Source: Actinomycetota bacterium (GTDB lineage Bacteria > Actinomycetota > Humimicrobiia > Humimicrobiales > Humimicrobiaceae). From it: a DNA stretch of 6,217 nt. The stretch lies in assembly GCA_014360385.1 (NCBI GenBank), contig JACIXO010000082.1:1-6217 (forward strand), written 5' to 3'. Below, in pieces: positions 1-5,129 of the stretch. Every line of letters begins with the position of its first letter. Within the stretch, counting starts at the first letter, position 1. The position numbers and the translations under genes were made by a program. A model generated the notes under the pieces. That model did no database searches. It had not been told where the DNA came from and saw nothing but the letters and a program-made list of their open reading frames with translations.

Positions 1-2403
1 TACAAAGTCAAAAAAATTAGCTTCTCCCCAGGCATAAGTTAAAACATTTTGGTCGCTTAATTTTCTAAGTGGCTGGATTTCTTTTGTTTGTTCTTTTAAG
101 TAACCTAAACTTTTGTTGAATTCTTTAAGTATTTTTTTTGCTATGGGCTTTAGGTTTCTGTCCTTAAGGTTTTCTTTCTGGATTTTAAGTTCTATATCAA
201 GAATTCTTTTTAGATTGTGGGGCTCAGCATTTTTGTAAACTGTCCTTAGCAGGTTTAGTTTTAAGTAATAGTATTTTCGCTGGAAGGATGTTGCATCGTC
301 TCTGAAGTGATAGCCAAAGCGGTGGTAGCAAACTGATGCTGGACATGATTTAAACTTAAAGCCAAAGAGGTTTGCTCTCAAGCAAAAATCTATATCTTCA
401 TAAAATAGAAAAAATGTTGGATCTATCTCACCTACTTTTTCAAATTCAAAAGCACTGGTTTTTAAGAATGCTGAAGTAAAAGATACGCTAAGGATGTCTT
501 CGGGGCGGTCGTATTGATCAAGATCAAGCTGTCCAATCCCCTGATATACAATGTAGAATGAATCGTCAAGGGAAAGTCCTACACTTTCTATGAAATCTCT
601 GTCATAAAAGAACTTTATTTTTGGTGCAAGCCCAAGGTAGTTATCATCCAGAGACTGTATTTGTGATAAGAATTCTTCAATCGCGTGGGTGTCATAGACA
701 ACATCAAAGTTGGATATAAGGACGTAGTCAGTTTCCACATACTGGAGTGCTTTGTTTATTGCTGCACCCAGCCCAAGATTTTCGTTTGAATATACTATCT
801 GTATGTTTCTGTTACTGTTTCTGTTACCATTGTTTTCGCTGTTATATTCTCTAGCTACCCTTTCCAGAGCATTTTTGTTTTCATTGGTTGAGCCGTTATC
901 AAATATAATGATATTGATGTTGTTATAGGTCTGTCTTTTAAGAGAGTCAATGCATTCCTTAAGGCATGGATAGGAGGAGTTAAAATTAACTATTACAACT
1001 GTTACTTCTGCTTCTTTCTTTTTTACTTTACTTTTATCTTCTTCTGCCTCTGTTACTACTCCTGTTGCCACTCCTTCTCCTCCTTTTCCTGGTGTTTCTA
1101 TTACCGATTCTTTTGTTTTTGCCGTGGAAGTTTTTTCTAAGAGGTTTTTAATTTCCCTATCATAACTATCTATAGCTTTTTCCCATGAAAAATTTTTAGA
1201 AAATTCCTTTGCATTTTTTCCCATTTCTTCACGCAAGCTGTGATTGGTTATGAGAAGCTTCAATTTTTCTAGAAATTCATACTTATCTTTGACAGTAAAA
1301 CCTGTCTTTCTATCCGATACAACTTCAGGGTGAGCGCCTATTCTATAGCACAAAACAGGCTTTCCAAAGCTTTGAGCCTCGAGCGCAGGTAGATCAAATC
1401 CTTCCCAGTGGGAGCACGTAACGTAGATGTCGGATAAGTTATATAAAAGAGGCATTAGACTTTCAGGGGCGTTACTTATGGAGAGCACACCTTGATTTTT
1501 AAGATATTCTTCGTCATTTTTTGAGCCATATCCTACAGTTAGGAGTTTTGTGTTTGGGTATTTTTCGTGGATTTTGTGATAAATCCAGATTAGCTCGTTT
1601 AAGCCTTTGTAGGGCTGATTGGTGGGGTTTAGTCTTCCAACGTAAAGAAGCACTATATCATTTTCTTCTATACCTAACGTTTGTTTAAGCCTGGAGAAGT
1701 CACCAGTATATGCCTTTCCCTCTTCATTAATTGCATTGTCTATGCAGCGATCAGTCACTATGCTATTGGTTTTGATATTTGGTTGGTTATTTGATCGGTT
1801 GTAAGTGATGTCCTTTTTGCTTGTATCGAGCCCAATATCTTTCATTTTCTCTGGACTAGCAAGTTTCTGTGCCTGGATATAGTGGTAATGGTCGCAGCCA
1901 TTGTAAATATAAGTTGCTTTTTTTCGAAGATATGCCGGGAGAGAGTTTATAAGAAACCTGGATACACATACAATCTTGTCTGATTTTGTAAAGTAAGATA
2001 AGTTCTGGCTTATATTTAGATAAGTATAAAAAAGTCTTCTTTTTAGGGGCAGGCCTTTTGTTGAAATTATTCCGTGATCAACTATGATTACAGGTTTTTT
2101 AAGACGGGGGGCAAGGCAGTAGAAAGGATATGATTGGATAATGAAAAGATCTATATCCTGGTTGTTGAAATAATTTACAAATCTTCTTATTTTCTTTTCG
2201 TAAACAAAAGGGTTTGTTGCCTTTGTGGGTGGAAGACTTATAATTTTGTAAGATTTTCGGTTTGTAAAGGTGTTGTCGTGGTGATTACAGTATACCCTGC
2301 AGGTATATCCTTTTTTTGAAAGACCCTCTGCAAGCCTATCTACAACTAAATCTACCCCGTGCCCAATTATCATTCTATCAGTTAGAAAAGCTATTCTATT
2401 CAT
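1..2403 (-). CDS. Fused GT4-GT2 glycosyltransferase, C-terminus beyond window
   Basis: An unbroken frame of 801 codons runs from ATG at 2403 off the left edge. Residues 1 to about 420 are a GT4 (GT-B fold) glycosyltransferase. They show the N-terminal acceptor loop MIIGHGVD (11-18), VGRL (255-258) and the nucleotide-sugar motif EGFDLPALE with the E-x7-E pair E334/E342. Residues 425-466 are a charged Lys/Glu/Thr/Gly linker. From V467 a GT2 (GT-A fold) domain follows with VVIVNFN, DNGS (502-505), NFD (565-567, the metal-binding DxD position) and EDID (669-672, the general base region). The likely role is cytoplasmic addition of two sugars to a lipid-linked surface glycan or to protein; donor and acceptor cannot be inferred. 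There is no Shine-Dalgarno sequence before the ATG. The start is chosen because MNRIAFLTDR fits the beginning of the family. The protein still continues as a helical region at the window edge, so more domains may follow. Confidence 0.93.
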   Translation of the reverse strand, partial: MNRIAFLTDRMIIGHGVDLVVDRLAEGLSKKGYTCRVYCNHHDNTFTNRKSYKIISLPPTKATNPFVYEKKIRRFVNYFNNQDIDLFIIQSYPFYCLAPRLKKPVIIVDHGIISTKGLPLKRRLFYTYLNISQNLSYFTKSDKIVCVSRFLINSLPAYLRKKATYIYNGCDHYHYIQAQKLASPEKMKDIGLDTSKKDITYNRSNNQPNIKTNSIVTDRCIDNAINEEGKAYTGDFSRLKQTLGIEENDIVLLYVGRLNPTNQPYKGLNELIWIYHKIHEKYPNTKLLTVGYGSKNDEEYLKNQGVLSISNAPESLMPLLYNLSDIYVTCSHWEGFDLPALEAQSFGKPVLCYRIGAHPEVVSDRKTGFTVKDKYEFLEKLKLLITNHSLREEMGKNAKEFSKNFSWEKAIDSYDREIKNLLEKTSTAKTKESVIETPGKGGEGVATGVVTEAEEDKSKVKKKEAEVTVVIVNFNSSYPCLKECIDSLKRQTYNNINIIIFDNGSTNENKNALERVAREYNSENNGNRNSNRNIQIVYSNENLGLGAAINKALQYVETDYVLISNFDVVYDTHAIEEFLSQIQSLDDNYLGLAPKIKFFYDRDFIESVGLSLDDSFYIVYQGIGQLDLDQYDRPEDILSVSFTSAFLKTSAFEFEKVGEIDPTFFLFYEDIDFCLRANLFGFKFKSCPASVCYHRFGYHFRDDATSFQRKYYYLKLNLLRTVYKNAEPHNLKRILDIELKIQKENLKDRNLKPIAKKILKEFNKSLGYLKEQTKEIQPLRKLSDQNVLTYAWGEANFFDFV
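805..828. repeat. 12-bp in-frame tandem repeat inside the GT2 domain
   Basis: An 11-nt word (GTTTCTGTTAC on the plus strand) occurs twice with a 12-bp period, at 805-815 and 817-827. On the coding strand it gives an Asn/Arg/Ser-rich stretch (NRNSNRN, residues about 526-534) between the first beta strands of the GT2 domain, where family members normally have a short loop. The period is a multiple of three, so copy-number change would keep the frame. Confidence 0.75.
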
Positions 2404-2404
2404 T

Positions 2405-2428
2405 TTAGTTATTTAGTTATTTAGTTAT
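2405..2428. repeat. Three perfect copies of TTAGTTAT; all-frame stop tract
   Basis: Three perfect 8-bp units lie directly before the start codon of the GT4-GT2 gene. Read leftward the unit is ATAACTAA. Because 8 is not a multiple of three, the tract gives TAA stops in all three leftward frames and ends any translation arriving from the upstream gene. It occupies the place where a Shine-Dalgarno sequence would be expected. Confidence 0.85.
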
Positions 2429-2513
2429 TTTCCAGGAGGATTTCTAATTCTTTTAGAATGTCTTCTAAGCTTGTTTTGGTAGACTCTTCAAGTAACTGTA
2501 ATATCCTTAGCAT
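2421..2513 (-). CDS. 30-codon overlapping ORF, possible stub of a TA partner gene
   Basis: An ATG at 2513-2511 opens a 30-aa frame that overlaps the last 26 bases of the 91-aa gene in a different frame and stops at the first TAA of the TTAGTTAT tract. GAGG immediately precedes the ATG and AAGG lies further upstream. The product is an amphipathic helix rich in Leu and Glu (EDILKELEILLENN at the end). It could be the 5' end of a toxin gene truncated by joining to the glycosyltransferase locus, a tiny coupled leader peptide, or the frameshifted C-terminal tail of the 91-aa protein. No homology is recognised. Amphipathic character and the overlap are the only support. Confidence 0.3.
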   Translation of the reverse strand: MLRILQLLEESTKTSLEDILKELEILLENN

Positions 2514-2763
2514 CCTCAATTTCCTTAATCCTTTGTTTCAGTTCTTCTAAGGATTTTACATATGCTTTCCACTCAATGTAGTCATCCCATTTTTCAAATT
2601 TCTCGGTTTCTTCCTCCTTAATGGTTTCGGAGTAATTGTCAAACGAGCACCCATATTTTTTTTCAAATAGCTCTATCTTTTCTTTAACCATTGCTATCTG
2701 AGATATGATTTTAAGTTTTTCATATTCCTTAATTTCATACTTTGGTATTTTTAAAGTTTTCAT
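2488..2763 (-). CDS. Small charged helical protein, antitoxin-like
   Basis: This 91-residue protein starts at ATG 2763 behind a good ribosome binding site (AAGAGGTT on the minus strand, about 7 nt upstream). It is rich in Lys and Glu. A predicted helix carries KIELFEKKYGCSFD (residues about 29-42). A conserved-looking block, FEKWDDYIEWKAY, sits at about 56-68 and is followed by a coiled-coil-like helix ending at T91. From memory of the family, small proteins with an FEKKYG...WDDYIEWKAY pattern occur as antitoxin partners of small toxins (TumE/DUF6516-type and similar) in archaea and bacteria. I recall this pattern rather than being able to verify it. No intact toxin follows; the next frame is a 30-codon overlapping ORF. 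If it is an antitoxin, it is an orphan. Confidence 0.75.
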   Translation of the reverse strand: MKTLKIPKYEIKEYEKLKIISQIAMVKEKIELFEKKYGCSFDNYSETIKEEETEKFEKWDDYIEWKAYVKSLEELKQRIKEIEDAKDITVT

Positions 2764-3018
2764 ACTTATAACCTCTTGGGTAATAATTAATACTTAGACA
2801 TAAATTCTTCTTTGACACCTTGTGGGTTTTTATCTACCATCATCTACCAGATTCTCTTATTATAACATTTATCCAGGAAAATATAATTGTTTCAAATTTC
2901 ATAGGAGGGAATATATAAAATATACAATAAGTTATATTTTATTACCTTGTAATTGTGGAATTTTGGTGACTATTCAAATAAACCAAAACAAACTAAAATG
3001 GCAGGATGAAATCTGGTG
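2764..3018. other. AT-rich divergent intergenic region with two inverted repeats
   Basis: This spacer separates the leftward antitoxin-like gene from the rightward VapBC pair, and I find no credible gene in it. It holds a perfect 10-bp AT-only inverted repeat (ATAAAATATA at 2915-2924 and TATATTTTAT at 2933-2942, 8-nt loop). A second, 7-bp inverted repeat follows (TTTTGGT at 2961-2967, ACCAAAA at 2982-2988). An AGGAGG at 2903-2908 has no start codon at a useful distance. A frame over 2822-3022 lacks a ribosome binding site and any family resemblance. Confidence 0.6.
2859..2867 (-). promoter_or_regulatory. Possible extended -10 promoter for the antitoxin-like gene
   Basis: The minus strand reads TGTTATAAT, a match to the extended -10 form TGnTATAAT, about 95 bases before the start codon at 2763. 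There is no good -35 hexamer at 16-18 bp, which extended -10 promoters can lack. In such an AT-rich spacer a chance match is possible. Confidence 0.35.
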
Positions 3019-3047
3019 TTGAAAGTTGCCAAAAACCATAATATAAT
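3019..3047 (+). promoter_or_regulatory. Sigma70-type promoter of the VapBC pair
   Basis: TTGAAA at 3019-3024 and TATAAT at 3042-3047 are separated by exactly 17 bp. The predicted start of transcription is near 3054, leaving a leader of about 40 nt before the antitoxin ATG. VapBC operons are usually repressed by the antitoxin-toxin complex at this place; no clear operator palindrome overlaps the hexamers. Confidence 0.75.
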
Positions 3048-3092
3048 GAAAACCTTTAATTTGAAGGAATATTTTAACAAGGATAAGTTATT

Positions 3093-3365
3093 ATGGGGAA
3101 AAAATATAAAACAATGATTGATAAGTTTGGTCATATTGTTATTCCCAAAAAAATCAGAAATAGTCTTGGGCTTTCTCCGAACATAGAAATAGAGATAGAG
3201 GAAGACGCTGATACCATTGTAATTAATCCAAAATCAGAAGAGCCACTTATTGTAAATAAAGAGGGTGTTTTAGTAATAAAAGGTGAATTAACAGAATCAG
3301 CAGAGGATTTTTTGGAAAGAAATCGCACCAATAGAATAAAGAATATTTTGAAGGATTTTCATTAA
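3093..3365 (+). CDS. vapB: AbrB/MazE-fold antitoxin, VapB type
   Basis: This 90-residue protein starts at ATG 3093, nine bases after AAGGA (3079-3083). Residues 1-47 form a swapped-hairpin AbrB/SpoVT DNA-binding domain: KYKTMIDKFGHIVIPKKIRNSLGL is followed by the acidic strand IEIEIEED and IVINP. Residues about 50-90 should be the toxin-binding tail. Proteins of this kind dimerise, bind the operon promoter and neutralise a PIN-domain ribonuclease. Its stop overlaps the toxin start (TAATG at 3363-3367), as in a translationally coupled operon. The reading frame is intact, unlike that of the toxin. The gene symbol names the functional class; which VapB family it belongs to is not determined. Confidence 0.9.
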   Translation: MGKKYKTMIDKFGHIVIPKKIRNSLGLSPNIEIEIEEDADTIVINPKSEEPLIVNKEGVLVIKGELTESAEDFLERNRTNRIKNILKDFH

Positions 3366-3801
3366 TGAAAGTTCTTTTTGATTCGTCTGTAATAATTGCT
3401 GGTATTGTTGAGTCTCATCCCTAAACATTTACAATCATTACCCCTGGCTTCAAAAGGTAAAGAAAAAAATTTTAGAAGGGATTATATCTTCCCATTCTTT
3501 AATTGAAATATATTCAGTTCTTACATCTTTTCCTGTGAGTCCAAAGGTTACCCCAGGAGTTGCCTGTAAATTAATACGAGAAAACATAATTGAGGATTTT
3601 GAGATCATAACTTATAGGAAAAATGATTACATATCTATAATCCAGAGTTTGGTTGAAAATCAAATCAGTGGTGGTGCTAGTTATGATGGTCTGATTGCTT
3701 ATGTATTATATAAGGTTAAAGTAAATAAAATATTAACTTTGAATAGAAATGATTTTATAAGAGTAAAGCCAGAAGTATCAGATATTATTATTGAGCCTTG
3801 A
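3365..3801 (+). pseudogene. vapC: PIN-domain ribonuclease toxin (VapC), broken by two +1 shifts
   Basis: The gene starts at ATG 3365, sharing one base with the antitoxin stop. The first frame reads MKVLFDSSVIIAGIVESHP and hits TAA at 3422. Skipping one base at CCCT (3419-3422) gives KHLQSLP. Skipping another at CCCC (3441-3444) gives WLQKVKKK and then the rest of the domain to TGA at 3799-3801. The repaired protein is 144 aa, normal for VapC. It carries the PIN acids D6, E47 and D107, with N126/D129 near the fourth position. The restored ESHPKHLQSLPWL stretch fits the usual PIN pattern after helix 1, so both corrections are well placed. Either this is a recently inactivated toxin, the two C runs are sequencing errors, or the ribosome shifts at these sites. 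The part after the second shift has a GTG at 3535, but translation from there would lack D6 and E47. Confidence 0.9.
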
Positions 3802-3890
3802 AAAATAGCTTAGGTGTCTTTCCTGAGACATGTTATGGGTGTACCTTCCTCTTATGTCCAGTATTAAGGTTTCTGGTTTTTGATTTGATA

Positions 3891-4274
3891 GACTTGAGCC
3901 ATAGGAAAAATGAAGGTTGGCAATGTAGAATAGAATTACGAGGAAGTTTTATAGAACATAAAGGATGCTATTCGTATTCAGTATTTAAACAGAACGAAAA
4001 ATAGCTGAAGAAAAGCTTAAAGAAAGTTTCCAAAGGTTAAAGAAAGTTACCAAAAGTTATAGAAAGCTCTAAATGGTATAATGAGTGCTTTAGCCTCTAT
4101 AATAGAATCCAGAGACCCTTATACTTCCGTTCATCAAAAAGAGTGGCGACACTAGCCACTGGCATAGCAGAGGAGTTAGGTTTAGATAGAGATAAGATAG
4201 AAGCTATAAGAATAGCAGCATTAATTCATGATATAGGAAAGATAAATATACCCAATAAGTATATATTAAAAGGG
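3891..4274 (+). pseudogene. Decayed PAS / HD-GYP phosphodiesterase fragment
   Basis: Pieces of one signalling protein can be followed through three frames. The piece at 3891-3988 reads CRIELRGSFIEHKG and SYSVF, like the end of a PAS domain. The piece at 3989-4069 reads TERKIAEEKLKESFQRLKKV, the usual DITERK exit of PAS plus a linker helix; about seven bases are missing at the junction. After a one-base loss near 4066 comes ALNGIMSALASIIESRDPYT (4066-4125). A second loss in the A run at 4136-4140 leads to VATLATGIAEELGLD and AALIHDIGK, with the HD pair at 4227-4232. Intact relatives hydrolyse cyclic di-GMP using a domain of about 180 residues that includes a downstream GYP motif. Here homology stops about 14 residues after HD. 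No long frame or start remains, so I infer a dead gene. A frame over 3798-4004 is part of this debris, not a separate gene. Confidence 0.82.
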
Positions 4275-4308
4275 GATAGATACATAACAAAGTTATGTGT
4301 ATCTACCC
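4272..4308. repeat. Imperfect inverted repeat at the break of the HD-GYP remnant
   Basis: The left arm (4272-4288) and right arm (4292-4308) share GGG, TAGATACA and TAAC, with a two-base bulge on each side and an AAA loop. It begins exactly where HD-GYP homology ends, and the sequence after it (4309-4396) shows no family resemblance. It could be a terminator-like hairpin, an end of a lost mobile element, or a scar of the event that removed the rest of the gene. There is no U run after it. Confidence 0.6.
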
Positions 4309-4396
4309 TCATAAGCCTATCATTTCTATGTAGTTGGCTATGTACTTGGCATGGAAAACTATAATTTTATCATGTTACTTTATTACTTATCCTTAT

Positions 4397-4843
4397 TTAC
4401 TCCTTAGCTTCTTTTTCTTCTTTTTCCAGCTCACTTAATCTTTTCTCAATCTCACCAAGCTGTTGTTTTAGAAAATCAGCCTGTTCTTTCAATATATTCT
4501 TTTCCTGCTCAACATCGATACCTGGTGCTGAACCAGAAAAAGGTGGACTAAATGGTGCACCTGCATATACGTAAGGTGGATAAAGTGGCGGTCTCACCGC
4601 ACCTCCCCATGCGGGAAGTCCAATTCCATATCTATACCATCCTGGTAGACCTGTAGCCCAGTACCAATTTCTAAAACCTCTTCCTCTACCAAATGCACCA
4701 GCATATAATCTACCTCCTGCTCCAAAAAATCTACCTCCATATGGATTCATAAATCCTGGAACAGGATAACCAGCACAATAACCTGCTGCTCTTCCTGTCA
4801 TCGGACCTAAACCCATTGGTCCAGTTCCATCTCCCCTTGGCAT
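4397..4843 (-). CDS. DUF5320-like Gly/aromatic-rich protein with coiled-coil tail
   Basis: The 148-residue product begins MPRGDGTGPMGLGPMTGRAA, the signature start of the DUF5320 family. Residues about 20-105 are rich in Gly, Tyr, Phe, Trp and Pro, with several RG/GGR patches and one Cys (in AGYCAG). Residues about 110-148 are a Lys/Glu heptad helix likely to form a coiled coil. Function is unknown. From family knowledge, these genes are often near NifX/NifB-like iron-molybdenum cofactor proteins and Mrp/MinD-like ATPases in anaerobes; none is in this window. The start is the ATG at 4843, because AGGAGGT sits six bases upstream; a TTG at 4861 would place that site inside the gene. It stands alone with its own promoter and two operator-like palindromes. 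Its G+C is visibly higher than that of its neighbours, mainly from Gly and Pro codons. Confidence 0.85.
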   Translation of the reverse strand: MPRGDGTGPMGLGPMTGRAAGYCAGYPVPGFMNPYGGRFFGAGGRLYAGAFGRGRGFRNWYWATGLPGWYRYGIGLPAWGGAVRPPLYPPYVYAGAPFSPPFSGSAPGIDVEQEKNILKEQADFLKQQLGEIEKRLSELEKEEKEAKE

Positions 4844-4849
4844 ATTCCC

Positions 4850-4856
4850 ACCTCCT
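4850..4856 (-). promoter_or_regulatory. Strong ribosome binding site fixing the DUF5320 start
   Basis: AGGAGGT on the minus strand is six bases before the ATG at 4843. It is the best Shine-Dalgarno match in the window and excludes the upstream in-frame TTG at 4861 as the start. Confidence 0.85.
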
Positions 4857-4862
4857 GACAAT

Positions 4863-4889
4863 TTAATTTTAGATTGTTAATTTTAGATT
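4863..4889. repeat. 13-bp direct repeat in the 5' leader of the DUF5320 gene
   Basis: TTAATTTTAGATT occurs at 4863-4875 and again at 4877-4889 (14-bp period), between the downstream operator and the ribosome binding site. It lies in the predicted untranslated leader. It may be simple slippage, or it may act as an AU-rich translation enhancer. Confidence 0.7.
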
Positions 4890-4890
4890 A

Positions 4891-4904
4891 TGAACCTATG
4901 TTCA
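4891..4904. promoter_or_regulatory. Operator-like palindrome O2 at the predicted transcription start
   Basis: TGAACCTATGTTCA has perfect 5-bp arms, TGAAC and GTTCA, around four bases. It lies over the predicted +1 of the DUF5320 promoter (near 4903). It also pairs with O1 as an inverted repeat of 15 bases with one mismatch. A bound dimer here would block RNA polymerase. Confidence 0.75.
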
Positions 4905-4909
4905 CTTGT

Positions 4910-4938
4910 ATTTTAATGAACATTGGTTCATATGTCAA
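4910..4938 (-). promoter_or_regulatory. Consensus sigma70-type promoter of the DUF5320 gene
   Basis: On the minus strand TTGACA (4938-4933) and TAAAAT (4915-4910) are exactly 17 bp apart. The -35 is a perfect consensus and the -10 matches five of six bases. Predicted +1 is near 4903, giving a leader of about 60 nt. The spacer is almost wholly filled by palindrome O1. So strong a promoter on a lone small gene suggests it is normally silenced and highly expressed when released. Confidence 0.85.
4917..4930. promoter_or_regulatory. Operator-like palindrome O1 inside the promoter spacer
   Basis: TGAACATTGGTTCA has the same TGAAC-N4-GTTCA arms as O2 and lies between the -35 and -10 hexamers. The two centres are 26 bp apart, about two and a half helical turns. 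The arms and spacing fit the operator pattern known for ArsR/SmtB metal-sensing repressors (TGAACAnnTGTTCA-like). A TetR- or MarR-type dimer is also possible. The repressor gene is not visible in this window. Confidence 0.8.
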
Positions 4939-5017
4939 GAGAAATTTTATACTTATAATAGAGAAGAATTTACAAGAGCAATGACACCTCATCCCCTGTT
5001 GCCTAAGCTGTAAAAAG

Positions 5018-5047
5018 CTGTAAAATTATCATAGATTATTTAGAAGT
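5018..5047. repeat. 30-bp direct repeat, copy 1
   Basis: This copy matches 5081-5110 at 28 of 30 bases, and the copies start 63 bp apart. It begins CTGTAAAATTATCATAGAT and ends TTTAGAAGT, and holds an imperfect palindrome (AAATTATC-ATA-GATTATTT at 5024-5042). It lies in the gap between the divergent DUF5320 and GT2 genes. An additional short echo, AGCTGTAAAA, is found just before it at 5007-5016. Confidence 0.8.
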
Positions 5048-5080
5048 CTGTGCTCATACTAGGATAGCGGGGCTTTAGGA

Positions 5081-5110
5081 CTGTAAAATTATCATAGATG
5101 CTTTAGAAGT
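5081..5110. repeat. 30-bp direct repeat, copy 2, next to the GT2 ribosome binding site
   Basis: This second copy differs from the first at two bases (GC for TA at 5100-5101), which weakens the internal palindrome. It ends five bases before the AAAGGAG of the GT2 gene, so it probably lies in that gene's untranslated leader or promoter. It contains TGTAAAAT, which could serve as a -10-like element, but no good -35 is seen. Confidence 0.8.
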
Positions 5111-5129
5111 TTTTAAAGGAGAGTTTTAA

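Noticed and set aside
2134..2319. Plus-strand reading frame
   Set aside because: It lies antisense inside the GT4 coding region, with no ribosome binding site or recognisable protein.
2458..2550. Short plus-strand frame behind AGGAGG at 2434
   Set aside because: The spacing from AGGAGG to ATG is about 18 bases, too long, and the frame is antisense to better-supported coding sequence.
2915..2942. Rho-independent terminator
   Set aside because: The 10-bp stem is A/T only, so it is too weak, and there is no gene ending just before it.
2822..3022. Plus-strand reading frame of 66 codons in the spacer
   Set aside because: No ribosome binding site, no family resemblance, composition typical of AT-rich noncoding sequence, and it overlaps the -35 of the VapBC promoter.
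3798..4004. A separate 68-codon gene
   Set aside because: It has no ribosome binding site, and its second half matches the end of a PAS domain that continues in another frame; it is pseudogene debris.
4143..4364. A functional small HD-domain protein starting at GTG 4143
   Set aside because: It lacks most of the HD-GYP domain, has no ribosome binding site, and its upstream homology continues in another frame.
4844..4861. Six extra N-terminal residues on the DUF5320 protein from a TTG start
   Set aside because: The AGGAGGT ribosome binding site would lie inside this extension, and the family begins at MPRGDG.
5018..5110. Minimal CRISPR array (30-bp repeats, 33-bp spacer)
   Set aside because: Only two copies, no typical repeat end, the repeat lies in the leader of a gene, and no cas gene is in the window.
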